This document shows positions 8,212 through 17,016 of a stretch of 64,000 nucleotides of DNA, piece by piece. The position numbers and the translations under genes are program-made. The notes under the pieces are model-generated. The model saw only the letters and a program-made list of their open reading frames with translations, ran no database searches and had not been told where the DNA came from. The DNA is from Paenibacillus sp. LHD-38 (GTDB lineage Bacteria > Bacillota > Bacilli > Paenibacillales > Paenibacillaceae). The stretch lies in assembly GCF_031157315.1 (NCBI RefSeq), contig NZ_JAVIFU010000032.1, positions 1-64,000 on the forward strand. The letters are read 5' to 3'. Position 1 is the first letter of the stretch. Each line of letters opens with the position of its first letter.

Positions 8212-10389
8212 TTATTGCATAATCCGTTGGACGGAATAAATATCCTGTACGCGTTTTATTTTCTCCACCACTGAGGTGAGATGCTCAATGTTGCGAATAA
8301 GCACCGTTATATGAATAAGCGACATGTTCTTAACCGTGCGTCCGGTTACAGCTGAAATATTCGTTTTGCTTTCCGAGACAGCCTGCAGCACCTCGTTCAG
8401 AAGGCCTCTGCGATCATTGCCCGTTATCTCGATATCAACGCTGTAGTTTGCGTCGATCGAATTTTCCCATTCCACTTCGATTACGCGTTCGCCCTCTTCA
8501 CCTTGATCGCCAAAAGGAATGTTCTGGCAATCCATACGGTGGACAGAGACGCCGCGACCGCGCGTAATGTAACCAATAATAGAATCACCTGGTACAGGGT
8601 TGCAGCAGCGGGCAAAGCGAACCAGCAAATTATCGATGCCCTTTACCGTAACGCCTTGATTCGGTCTAGGCTTCCGATTGCCCGGCGATTTAATTTCCTT
8701 CACTTCGCTCGTAAGCTCAAGCTGGTTAGCCAGCTCCGCCTCTCTGCGCATCTTCTCCGTAAGCTTCGTGCAGATTTGAGCCGCCGTAATCCCGCCAAAT
8801 CCGATGGCAGACATCATATCTTCGATGTCATTGAAGGCAAACTTCGATGCTGCCTCCTGCAGCTTGTCGTCCTGAAGCCAAGCTGAAGGCTCAAGTCCTA
8901 GGCGCTTCAGCTCACGCTCAAGCAAATCCTTGCCCTTGGATACGTTCTCCTCGCGCCGTTCCTTCTTAAACCACTGCCGAATTTTGCTTCGTGCATGCGA
9001 GGACTGAGCAATTTTGACCCAATCCTGACTTGGCCCGTATGAATGCTTCGATGTCAAGATCTCAACAATATCGCCAGTCTTCAGCTTATGGTCAAGCGGG
9101 ACAATCCGGCCGTTTAGCTTTGCACCGATCGTCCGATTGCCGACCTCCGTATGAATTCGATATGCAAAATCCAGCGGAACGGAGCCCGCAGGCAGCTCAA
9201 TGACTTCCCCGCTTGGCGTAAACACAAATACGAGATCGGCAAAAAAGTCCATTTTGAGCGATTCCATAAATTCAGAGGCATCGCGCGCCTCATGCTGCAG
9301 CTCCAATATTTCTCGGAACCAAGACATCTTGTCTTCGAAGTTGCCGCCAGGTACAAGCGTACCTTCTTTGTAGGCCCAATGGGCCGCAATTCCGTATTCC
9401 GATGTACGGTGCATCTCCCAAGTTCGAATCTGCACCTCTGTAGGCTCGCCATTTGGCCCGATAACCGTTGTATGCAGTGATTGATACATATTCGCCTTCG
9501 GCATCGCGATATAGTCCTTAAAGCGGCCTGGCATCGGTTTCCAAAGCGTATGAATAATACCTAGCGTAGCATAACAATCCTTTATGTTATCCACGATAAT
9601 CCGAATCGCAAGCAGATCATAGATTTCGGTAAATTGCTTGTTGCGATCGGTCATTTTCTTATAAATGCTATAAAGATGTTTCGGACGCCCGGAAATGTCG
9701 CCTTCAATGCCCATTTCCTCAAGCTTCTCCGTTATCCGTCCGATGACATCCTCAATAAACTGCTCACGTTCCGCGCGTTTCTTCTTCATAAGATTTGCAA
9801 TACGGTAATATTGCTGCGGGTTCAAATAACGAAGTGCAATATCTTCCATTTCCCATTTGATCGCTGAAATACCCAAGCGATGAGCAATGGGGCAAAAAAT
9901 TTCTAAAGTTTCGTATGCAATGCGGCGCTGCGCTTCTTCCGACTGGAATTTGAGCGTGCGCATATTATGCAAGCGATCTGCTAATTTAATAAGAATGACG
10001 CGTATGTCCTGAGCCATCGCGACAAACATTTTACGATAATTTTCGTTTTGCTGCTCTTCTTTTGAACGAAATTGAATTTTTTCGAGCTTTGTTAGACCGT
10101 CTACCAGCATCGCGCAGGTTTCGCCAAATTTCGCGCGAACCGTCTGCAAATCTACAGTCGTATCCTCAACGACATCATGAAGCAATGCCGCGATAATCGA
10201 CAGCACGTCCATCTGCATATCGACAAGAATATCCGCAACCGCTACGGGATGCAAAATATATGGCTCTCCCGATTTCCGCACTTGGCCGTGATGGGCTTGC
10301 TCCGCAAAGTCATAGGCTTCCTGGATGCGTATAAGGTCCTGCTCTTTCATATAGGCGGATGCCTTCTCGAGTAAATGCTCAATGCCCAT
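8212..10389 (-). CDS. relA: Bifunctional (p)ppGpp synthetase/hydrolase
   Basis: A 725-residue long RSH protein. The N-terminal HD hydrolase domain has the intact metal motif HDVVED at residues 71-76, so hydrolase activity is expected. The synthetase domain follows ([12 protein letters not shown], about residues 240-360), then TGS (about 385-450, [25 protein letters not shown]) and a C-terminal ACT domain. It controls the stringent response on the ribosome. The start ATG at 10389 has an AAGGGA site 6 nt upstream; the frame is open a further 13 codons without a better site. A promoter lies upstream and dtd downstream. Confidence 0.95.
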   Translation of the reverse strand: MGIEHLLEKASAYMKEQDLIRIQEAYDFAEQAHHGQVRKSGEPYILHPVAVADILVDMQMDVLSIIAALLHDVVEDTTVDLQTVRAKFGETCAMLVDGLTKLEKIQFRSKEEQQNENYRKMFVAMAQDIRVILIKLADRLHNMRTLKFQSEEAQRRIAYETLEIFCPIAHRLGISAIKWEMEDIALRYLNPQQYYRIANLMKKKRAEREQFIEDVIGRITEKLEEMGIEGDISGRPKHLYSIYKKMTDRNKQFTEIYDLLAIRIIVDNIKDCYATLGIIHTLWKPMPGRFKDYIAMPKANMYQSLHTTVIGPNGEPTEVQIRTWEMHRTSEYGIAAHWAYKEGTLVPGGNFEDKMSWFREILELQHEARDASEFMESLKMDFFADLVFVFTPSGEVIELPAGSVPLDFAYRIHTEVGNRTIGAKLNGRIVPLDHKLKTGDIVEILTSKHSYGPSQDWVKIAQSSHARSKIRQWFKKERREENVSKGKDLLERELKRLGLEPSAWLQDDKLQEAASKFAFNDIEDMMSAIGFGGITAAQICTKLTEKMRREAELANQLELTSEVKEIKSPGNRKPRPNQGVTVKGIDNLLVRFARCCNPVPGDSIIGYITRGRGVSVHRMDCQNIPFGDQGEEGERVIEVEWENSIDANYSVDIEITGNDRRGLLNEVLQAVSESKTNISAVTGRTVKNMSLIHITVLIRNIEHLTSVVEKIKRVQDIYSVQRIMQ

Positions 10390-10454
10390 GAAACGTCCCT
10401 TTCTGATTACACTCCTGGCGGATCCCATTCATGCGTTTTCCGAGTTTTTATAAT

Positions 10455-10484
10455 ATTATGCCTGTAATACCAGCACCACGTCAA
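10455..10484 (-). promoter_or_regulatory. Sigma-A-like promoter for relA
   Basis: Minus strand -35 TTGACG (10479-10484), 18-nt spacer, -10 CATAAT (10455-10460), lying between the apt terminator and the relA start. Confidence 0.6.
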
Positions 10485-10510
10485 CTACTGTGGGCCTTCC
10501 TTAATAAAAT

Positions 10511-10557
10511 AAAACCGCCTGGCCTCCCCGCATAAAGCGTTGGAAGTAACAGACGGT
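10511..10557 (-). terminator. Terminator after apt
   Basis: Arms ACCGTCTG and CAGGCGGT (one mismatch) with a long loop, followed on the minus strand by TTTTATTTTATT. Separates apt from relA. Confidence 0.6.
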
Positions 10558-10586
10558 GCATGTGAAGGCAGATTAAACCGCGTAAT

Positions 10587-11117
10587 TTATTCGTAAGTCA
10601 TTACTGAAAAAACTTCAATTCCCTCAAGCTTCTCACGACCTGTTAAGTAAGCGAGCTCGATGAGGAAAGCCGCGCCGACAACTTCTCCGCCAAGCTGGCG
10701 AATCAAATTGATCGATGTCGCTATCGTACCGCCCGTTGCCAGCAAATCGTCAGCAATGAGTACGCGCTGCCCTGGTGAAATGGCATCCTTGTGCATCGCA
10801 AGCTGATCATTACCATACTCCAGATCATAGCTCGCTGTAATCGTTTCGCCTGGCAGCTTGCCGCTTTTGCGAATGGGAGCAAAACCGACGCCTAATGCAA
10901 TCGCAAGCGGAGCGCCGACAACGAAGCCGCGTGCTTCAGGACCGGCAATAACATCGATTTTCATGTGCTGAACCGCAGCGCGCATTTCTTCAATAACAGC
11001 GCGGTACGCTCCACCGTCTTTCAATAGCGTAGTAATATCTTTGAAACGGATGCCTGGCTGCGGGAAATCTGGAATTACCCGGATGTAATCTTTAAAGTTG
11101 TATTGTGTATTGGACAC
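10587..11117 (-). CDS. apt: Adenine phosphoribosyltransferase
   Basis: A 176-residue purine-salvage enzyme making AMP from adenine and PRPP. The PRPP-binding loop VLIADDLLATGGT is at residues 119-131, and the family N-terminus (DYIRVIPDFPQPGIRFKDIT) and AGPEARGF segment are intact. The start is a GTG; the nearest ribosome binding site, AAAGGG, is about 12 nt away, so the start is a little uncertain. It lies between recJ and relA, the same order as in Bacillus. Confidence 0.95.
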   Translation of the reverse strand: MSNTQYNFKDYIRVIPDFPQPGIRFKDITTLLKDGGAYRAVIEEMRAAVQHMKIDVIAGPEARGFVVGAPLAIALGVGFAPIRKSGKLPGETITASYDLEYGNDQLAMHKDAISPGQRVLIADDLLATGGTIATSINLIRQLGGEVVGAAFLIELAYLTGREKLEGIEVFSVMTYE

Positions 11118-11150
11118 TTGAGGTCAACCCTTTCCATTTCAAACTATTCA

Positions 11151-13178
11151 TTATGATCTATGACTGGCAATCGACATTTGTGAAGCTTCGCATTGTTCTT
11201 TTGCCTTACGATAACGCTCAGAGCTTGCTAAATCTCGTTTTTGCGGAGATGAAGCTGCACTCATCAGCCCATTGCTGCGTTCGATAAACTGCAGTTCCTC
11301 AAACACGTCCAGCATGAGTTCCACTGTCGCTAAGGATAAACCGCTTTGCTTGGATAAACGAACGTTTAATCCTTCGAGAGGCACTTGGCTGAACTGTTTC
11401 AACTGCTGATATACCTTGCCGAAATCCTCGCGTTCCGGAAACGGTTCCGCAGCGGGATCAAAATGCACATCATGCAGTTGAAGCTGAGGCTTTCGCTGCC
11501 CATTCCATTCATTTACGGATAATTCACCGATCACATCGATTTTGCTGCCGGGCTTCAGCCCTTCTGCCAGCATTCCCATACTGAAACCGATTCCGTCTAA
11601 TAAACGGCGGCCGCTCCCGAGTGACAGCTTCAAATGCTTCGATTCCTTGCCTATCGTTCGACGATCTGCCAGCTCGGTACGCTGGAAAAGCAGCCTTGGC
11701 GATGGATTTCCCATCCCAAAAGGCTCAAGCTGCGAAAGCTCATTGATGGTATCCAGCGTTGCTTCGCTCACGGAGCAAACAAGATCAACGGCCGTCTTTG
11801 GAATCCAATCATCAGCGCTTAGCCACTCATCCGCCAACTCGCCAAGGCGCTGCTCGAGAGCAGGCAATCGATCACGATGAAGGCTCATGCCGGCAGCGGC
11901 CTGGTGGCCGCCGTAATGATCAAGCAGCTCTTCGCAAGCCGTAAGAGCTGCATGCAGATCAAAGCCTTCTATCGAGCGTGCAGAGCCTTTACACATCCCT
12001 GTCTGCCCATCTATTCCGAGAATGATAACCGGTTTATAGTTTCGTTCGAGCAGCTTTGAGGCTACAATCCCGATGACGCCGACGTTCCAGCCTTCACCAG
12101 CAAGCACGATGACAGGCGGAGACGCTGTCCCAGCCGCCTCGGCCTCCGCCATTTTGGCTTGCCACTGCTGCTCGGCTTCCTTCACGATGCTCTCCACTAC
12201 GCGCTGCCGTTCCTTGTTTAAGCTGTCCAGTCCAATTGCAGCCAGGATCGCATTATCGTAATCCTCGGTGGTAAGCAGCTCTACCGCCCGTTTTGCATGA
12301 TCCAGCCTGCCGGCTGCATTCACGCGGGGAGCCATTCCAAAAGCAATCCCGGTAGCCGTAATGGTATCCAGCTCTATACCGCCGGCCTCCGCCAATGCAC
12401 GAAAGCCTACCCCGGCATGGCTGCGCAGCCGCTCCAAGCCGTAGCGGACTAAAATACGGTTCTCATCCTTCAGCGGCATCAAATCCGCTATCGTGCCTAA
12501 ACTGACAATATCCGCCCATTCGAGCGGCGGCCGCTCCAGCAAAGCATGCGCCAATTTAAAAGCCACGCCAACGCCTGCCAAACCTTTGAACGGGTAGCCA
12601 CAGTTTTCCTGTTTAGGGTTAACCACCGCACAAGCCTCTGGCGTATGCTCCGGAGGCTCATGATGATCGGTTACGACGACATCAATTCCCAGCTGTTTCG
12701 CATATGCAATCTCTTGAACAGCGCTGATGCCCGTATCAACAGTTACAATTAATTTGACGCCCTCTTCAGCCGCAAGCTCAATCGCTTTATTGTTTAAGCC
12801 ATACCCTTCCAAAGCACGATGCGGGATATAATAATCAAAATTATAATTTAATGTGCGAAAGACATGCACAAGCAGAGAAGTGCTGGATACGCCGTCCGCA
12901 TCGTAATCGCCATAAATCCGTATTTTCTCGCTGCGGGAAGCAGCCTGTTTAATCCGCTCAACCGCTTCTTTCATTCCGAGCAATAAATAAGGATCATGAA
13001 AATGCTCCATCCCGCCGCGTAAAAAGCGTTCTGCAGAATCCAGCTCATCAAATCCGCGCTGCACAAGCAGCTTGGCTACCAGCGGCGGCAAGCTCAATTT
13101 CAATGCCAGATCCTTTGCTTTATCTTCATCGGTTACGGACCATGGCGCTAATGCCCACCTTGTTTTCCTTTGAATCAC
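11151..13178 (-). CDS. recJ: Single-stranded-DNA-specific exonuclease RecJ
   Basis: A 675-residue 5'-3' ssDNA exonuclease of the DHH phosphoesterase superfamily, used in RecF-type recombination and repair. Catalytic motifs IYGDYDADG and VVTDHHEPP are present, followed by DHHA1 with a glycine-rich GGHQAAAGMS segment and an OB-fold with LGSGRRLLDGIGF. The start is a GTG with an excellent AGGAGG site 8 nt upstream; in-frame codons further upstream run into the preceding gene's region and lack support. The C-terminal region after the OB-fold seems shorter than in Bacillus RecJ. Confidence 0.94.
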   Translation of the reverse strand: MIQRKTRWALAPWSVTDEDKAKDLALKLSLPPLVAKLLVQRGFDELDSAERFLRGGMEHFHDPYLLLGMKEAVERIKQAASRSEKIRIYGDYDADGVSSTSLLVHVFRTLNYNFDYYIPHRALEGYGLNNKAIELAAEEGVKLIVTVDTGISAVQEIAYAKQLGIDVVVTDHHEPPEHTPEACAVVNPKQENCGYPFKGLAGVGVAFKLAHALLERPPLEWADIVSLGTIADLMPLKDENRILVRYGLERLRSHAGVGFRALAEAGGIELDTITATGIAFGMAPRVNAAGRLDHAKRAVELLTTEDYDNAILAAIGLDSLNKERQRVVESIVKEAEQQWQAKMAEAEAAGTASPPVIVLAGEGWNVGVIGIVASKLLERNYKPVIILGIDGQTGMCKGSARSIEGFDLHAALTACEELLDHYGGHQAAAGMSLHRDRLPALEQRLGELADEWLSADDWIPKTAVDLVCSVSEATLDTINELSQLEPFGMGNPSPRLLFQRTELADRRTIGKESKHLKLSLGSGRRLLDGIGFSMGMLAEGLKPGSKIDVIGELSVNEWNGQRKPQLQLHDVHFDPAAEPFPEREDFGKVYQQLKQFSQVPLEGLNVRLSKQSGLSLATVELMLDVFEELQFIERSNGLMSAASSPQKRDLASSERYRKAKEQCEASQMSIASHRS

Positions 13179-13212
13179 GCTGCTTTCCTCCTCTCCTGCT
13201 GTGTCGCTGTTC

Positions 13213-14130
13213 TTATTGCAGCAGTGTCGGCATCTGCTCCTGATTAGGATCATGATTGGACTTATACGGATAACCAGGATCATAAGGCTCAACGTAAATC
13301 GATACATCCGTGACATGGATAAAACGCTTCATCACGAGCTGCTTTACCCGCTTCGCAATCTCCTGTCCCTCAAGAACCGAAATTCGCGGATTAACGCTAA
13401 TAACCATTTCCGCAATAACATAATGCCCATGCTCTTTAGCTCTCATAGACTGTATGGTAATGACACCTTCAACCCGCTGAACGAGCTGCATCAGCTCATC
13501 TGGATTTTCATCCGTTGAAGTCAAATGGCCATCTTTGCGAATAAAGACGGTAGCCATTCTGTATCCGTTGATCACAACTATAACCGCAATGACGATCGCT
13601 GCAGCCGGATCGAAATAATACAGTACCGGCATAGACAGCATTTCCCCAATAATCGCCCCGCTTGCTCCAACTAAAGCTGCAGCTGAACAATATATCCCGG
13701 TCAGCCGATCCTTCTCTGGAAAAAACAGCTGTTGCACGATCATTGTTAGCACGATGGCTGCTGCCGAGCTCCAATGCGGAGCAGTCGTCACACCGTCAGA
13801 AATATCTCGAATGGAAGATATTCCAATTTCAAGCCCAATGATAAGAAGGACGACAGACAACAAAATCGTCGTCGCCGTCTCTCCGCTTAAATCCTCAGTT
13901 TCCGTCGCGGTGGTGGAGTGGTCCACCTTCCGCCGGCGGCTTGCCCTCAGTCCAGATATTGCAGCAACTCCCGCGGCGACCTCAGCTGCCGTTCGAAACG
14001 CATCCGCGAGCAATGCTTTGCTTCCTGACAACCAACCTATTATGCCTTTAAAAAGAGCCAGCAGCATGTTTCCCCATAAGCCGGCCCAGCTTGCGGACTC
14101 TGCTTTTACATATCGCTGTGTGGTTGACAT
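13213..14130 (-). CDS. Cation diffusion facilitator family protein, metal-site residues degenerate
   Basis: A 305-residue membrane protein with the CDF layout: about six transmembrane segments, then a cytoplasmic C-terminal domain ending in a VTDVSIYVEP strand. CDF proteins export Zn, Mn, Fe or Co by proton antiport. The transport site looks lost. TM2 reads DAFRTAAE (43-50), where a typical member has DAxHxxxD, so His becomes Arg46 and Asp becomes Glu50. TM5 (about 147-157, AAALVGASG) also lacks the HxxxD pair. The His-rich loop after TM2 is missing. It lies just upstream of recJ with a 34-bp gap. It may have a different substrate or a non-transport role. Confidence 0.8.
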   Translation of the reverse strand: MSTTQRYVKAESASWAGLWGNMLLALFKGIIGWLSGSKALLADAFRTAAEVAAGVAAISGLRASRRRKVDHSTTATETEDLSGETATTILLSVVLLIIGLEIGISSIRDISDGVTTAPHWSSAAAIVLTMIVQQLFFPEKDRLTGIYCSAAALVGASGAIIGEMLSMPVLYYFDPAAAIVIAVIVVINGYRMATVFIRKDGHLTSTDENPDELMQLVQRVEGVITIQSMRAKEHGHYVIAEMVISVNPRISVLEGQEIAKRVKQLVMKRFIHVTDVSIYVEPYDPGYPYKSNHDPNQEQMPTLLQ

Positions 14131-14144
14131 GATTACCTCCTAAA

Positions 14145-14220
14145 AGGTTTTGCGAATGCAAAACCTACTTCGTAAGCGTATGCTCAAGGTTTTGCGAATG
14201 CAAAACCTACTTCGTAAGCG
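14145..14220. repeat. Two tandem copies of a dispersed palindromic repeat
   Basis: The unit AGGTTTTGCGAATGCAAAAC, followed by CTACTTCGTAAGCG, occurs at 14145 and 14187 with a 42-bp period. AGGTTTTGC and GCAAAACCT form a hairpin. A diverged pair with the same layout occurs at 36735-36815. Confidence 0.85.
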
Positions 14221-14237
14221 TTTGAAACAAGATAAGG

Positions 14238-15152
14238 TTATGCCGTTGTTTTAACGGCGGCTTTCGGTTTCTGTTTTCCTTTAAGGAGCAGCCAGAGCGG
14301 ACTTGCAATACAGATTGAAGAATAGGCTCCGCTGGAGAGACCGATGATTTTTGCCAATGCGAACAGCTTAATGGACTCGCTTCCGAAAATAAACAAACAT
14401 ACAGCCACAATTAGCACAGCTAATACGGTATAAACATTTCTTGCCATCGTCTGCCAAATACTCGCATTAACCATTTCAGCAAGCTGCTCACGGTTTTTGT
14501 ATTGCCCAAAACGCAAATTTTCACGGATACGGTCAAAGATTACAATCTTATCGTTAATCGAGTATCCGATTGTAGTCAATACCGCCGCAATGAACGGCAG
14601 ATCCACTTCAAGACGGAAGATCGAGAACAGGGCAACTACGACAAACGCATCATACAAGATAGCGATATTCGCGGCCAGCGCAAAGCGCCATTCAAAACGA
14701 AACATAACGTAAATCATAATCGCGACGCTCGCGATTAAGATCGCCCAGATCGTTTTTATGCCAAGCTCCTGTGCCATATCCGGGGATACAACGTTGACCT
14801 CCGACGAAACCTGATCACCGTATTTTGCTTTAAAGCCCTCTTGAATTTCAACGATTTTGGCCTGTGGAAGCACCTCGTCAAAACGAGCGGATACACGTTC
14901 ATTACCTGTTCCGCCAACAGTTGGCGTAATGCCTTCAATGCCTGCTTTCACGAGAATCTCTTTTGCATCCTGCTGAGTAGCTTCCTTGCCTACCGAAATA
15001 TCCATATTTGTACCGGCCTTGAAATCAACGCCGAAATTCAGGCTAAAGAAAAGCAAGGATAATATCCCTACTATCGTTAACGTGATTGAGAACAGAAAGA
15101 ACTTGTTGCGGTTTCCAATAAAATCATAACGGATCTTTGTATTAAAGTTCAC
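14238..15152 (-). CDS. secF: Protein translocase subunit SecF
   Basis: A 304-residue RND-like membrane protein that, with SecD and YajC, uses the proton gradient to help complete Sec-dependent export. A first TM helix near residues 18-37 is followed by an extracytoplasmic domain (VDFKAGTNMD..., about 40-130) and a bundle of five TM helices with the conserved RFEWRFALAANIAILYD stretch. The GTG start has an AGGAGG site 9 nt upstream and overlaps the end of secD by 11 bp. Bacillus subtilis carries a fused SecDF; here the two are separate. Confidence 0.95.
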   Translation of the reverse strand: MNFNTKIRYDFIGNRNKFFLFSITLTIVGILSLLFFSLNFGVDFKAGTNMDISVGKEATQQDAKEILVKAGIEGITPTVGGTGNERVSARFDEVLPQAKIVEIQEGFKAKYGDQVSSEVNVVSPDMAQELGIKTIWAILIASVAIMIYVMFRFEWRFALAANIAILYDAFVVVALFSIFRLEVDLPFIAAVLTTIGYSINDKIVIFDRIRENLRFGQYKNREQLAEMVNASIWQTMARNVYTVLAVLIVAVCLFIFGSESIKLFALAKIIGLSSGAYSSICIASPLWLLLKGKQKPKAAVKTTA

Positions 15153-16374
15153 GGATTTCTGCCTCCTTCACGCCATAATAGCTTGGTTTTGTAAATAGAT
15201 TGCTCTTGATAAGCAGCATGATCAAGAAACGGGACAAGAAAATGTTTGTCAGCATACTTACGAGAATACTGAAGATCATAGTCAAGGCAAAACCGCGGAT
15301 CGCGCCATTACCGATATAATACAGCACGGCACTCGCGATAATGTTCGTAATGTTCGCATCCATAATCGTACGGAACGAGTTTTTCGAACCGGCTTTCAAA
15401 GAGGACAGTAAGCTCTTGCCGCTGCGAATCTCTTCTTTAATCCGCTCGTACATGATGATATTCGCATCGACCGCCATACCGATACCGAGCACGAAGGCTG
15501 CAATACCTGGCAAAGTTAAGGTTGCATTCATTAAATTGAATACGACGATCAGCAGCCATGTATAAGTAACAACGGTAATGCCTGCTACTACGCCCGGGAT
15601 ACGGAACAAGATGATTAGGAATACCAATATAATAACCGTTCCGATAATGCCAGCCTCAACCGTGTCCTTCAAAGAGGCAAGTCCAAGCTTTGCTCCAACG
15701 CTTTGCGTATACTTTTCAGTCAGCTTGAGCGGCAGTGCTCCAAGGTTGATCATATCTGCCAATTCGTTCGCTTCATCTACCGTGTACTCGCCCGAAATCT
15801 GAGCAGATCCACCGGAAATAGGAAAGTTAACAGACGGTCTTGAAAGCTCTTTATCATCGAGATAAATAGCTAAATATTGGCCTGTTAAACGTGTCGTAAT
15901 TTCTTCAAATTTCTTCGCGTCTTTTAGCTCTATCGTAACAAAGGGCTTACTCAAGTTATCATAACCAATGCCTGCGCCGTTCGGTTTAAAATCGCTGCCG
16001 TCAAGCTCGATTTTATCGTCCGGACCGCGGAATGTCAGGTTGATTGGTTTGGCGAGAATCTCTCTAACTTCATTCTCGTCTTCTACCCCGGCTAACCGCA
16101 AGCGAATCCGGTTCGTACCTTCTGTCGTGATCTCAGGCTCCACAATGCCGAGCTCATCGATTCTTTTTTCCAAGCTTCTTGCTGTTTCTTTCAGTGACTC
16201 CGGCGTAACCGCCTCACCGCCCTCAAGCGGCGATGCTTCGTACAAAACCTCGAATCCGCCTTTTAAATCAAGGCCTAGCCTTACATCTTTTACTAGCGAT
16301 GGGCTTGTCCAAGCGATAACGCCAAACATAATGACTACGATCGCAAGGAAGGCAATAATTCTCTTCCCGAACAT
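15142..16374 (-). CDS. secD: Protein translocase subunit SecD
   Basis: A 410-residue partner of SecF. The N-terminal TM helix is followed by the conserved RLGLDLKGGFEVLYEA, then P1-type extracytoplasmic domains (about 35-230) and a C-terminal six-helix bundle with GMAVDANIIMYERIKEE, the family's proton-path motif. A GGGGG-rich ribosome binding site precedes the ATG. The first gene of the secD-secF pair. Confidence 0.95.
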   Translation of the reverse strand: MFGKRIIAFLAIVVIMFGVIAWTSPSLVKDVRLGLDLKGGFEVLYEASPLEGGEAVTPESLKETARSLEKRIDELGIVEPEITTEGTNRIRLRLAGVEDENEVREILAKPINLTFRGPDDKIELDGSDFKPNGAGIGYDNLSKPFVTIELKDAKKFEEITTRLTGQYLAIYLDDKELSRPSVNFPISGGSAQISGEYTVDEANELADMINLGALPLKLTEKYTQSVGAKLGLASLKDTVEAGIIGTVIILVFLIILFRIPGVVAGITVVTYTWLLIVVFNLMNATLTLPGIAAFVLGIGMAVDANIIMYERIKEEIRSGKSLLSSLKAGSKNSFRTIMDANITNIIASAVLYYIGNGAIRGFALTMIFSILVSMLTNIFLSRFLIMLLIKSNLFTKPSYYGVKEAEIREL

Positions 16375-16435
16375 ACGTCTTAATCCCCCTTATGATCTCA
16401 ATATTCCTATTATACAGACGCGGTAAAAACGAGTC

Positions 16436-16474
16436 AAAAAAAAGAAACCCAGTTGTTTAGAACGAGGTTCCTTT
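16436..16474 (-). terminator. Terminator overlapping the comN stop codon
   Basis: Minus-strand arms AAAGGAACC and GGTTTCTTT followed by a run of T; the 5' arm includes the last codons of comN. Confidence 0.6.
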
Positions 16475-16696
16475 GTATGCGCTAATCGTCACGAAATTCA
16501 TGAATTTCATAACCTTCAGAGATAAAATATCGTTCACTAATTCGTGAAGTTCGGGCAGGCCCGTCTTCTTGTATTTTTCGCTTACGCATTCCCATACCTC
16601 TTGGCCCGTTACATGTTCATAGCCAATGAGTTGAAATTCCTCTGCTTTGCTAATACATAGTTCTTCTATCATACGACTTAACTCTTCGTCTTCCAT
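16457..16696 (-). CDS. comN: ComN-like post-transcriptional regulator
   Basis: A 79-residue acidic protein resembling ComN (YrzD) of Bacillus, which acts post-transcriptionally on comE and localises with MinJ/DivIVA. Matching features are the central FQLIGYEHVT, EVWECVSEKY and a LHELVNDILSLKVMKFMNF helix. I start at the ATG at 16696 because GGAGG lies 6 nt upstream. Its place between secD and spoVB is the same as in Bacillus, which supports the call more than the sequence alone. Confidence 0.8.
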   Translation of the reverse strand: MEDEELSRMIEELCISKAEEFQLIGYEHVTGQEVWECVSEKYKKTGLPELHELVNDILSLKVMKFMNFVTISAYKGTSF

Positions 16697-17016
16697 GCTG
16701 CGCCTCCTACAACCTTGTGACATAAAACATCATCCATATAAGTAAGAATCAGCTGCATGCTTTTGTCCGCCCTATAACCAAACACAGAACGCGCTGCCGC
16801 TAGGTCTGTTTCAGCCGTTTTAACTTTTCTAATTCAACTATTCGCTGTGTCCCCCCAAAATTCCTGCCCGCCTCAGCTGCAATCTGCAAAATGAATGACA
16901 TGGAATCGGACATGCCGCGCATAAAGATGATAGTACCGGCCTGTCTCACAGCTTCGTCTGATAGCTCAGGCAGGCGCAGACCAGCTATTCCACGATAGAG
17001 AAGAGGGTATTTCAAT
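16697..17016. other. Divergent intergenic region comN/spoVB
   Basis: About 320 bp separates the divergent starts of comN (minus) and spoVB (plus). It should contain both promoters, but I could not pick a clear -35/-10 pair for either. A minus-strand reading frame ending at 16800 looks partly protein-like (LPELSDEAVRQAG...) but has no ribosome binding site and overlaps spoVB antisense, so it is not called. Confidence 0.5.
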
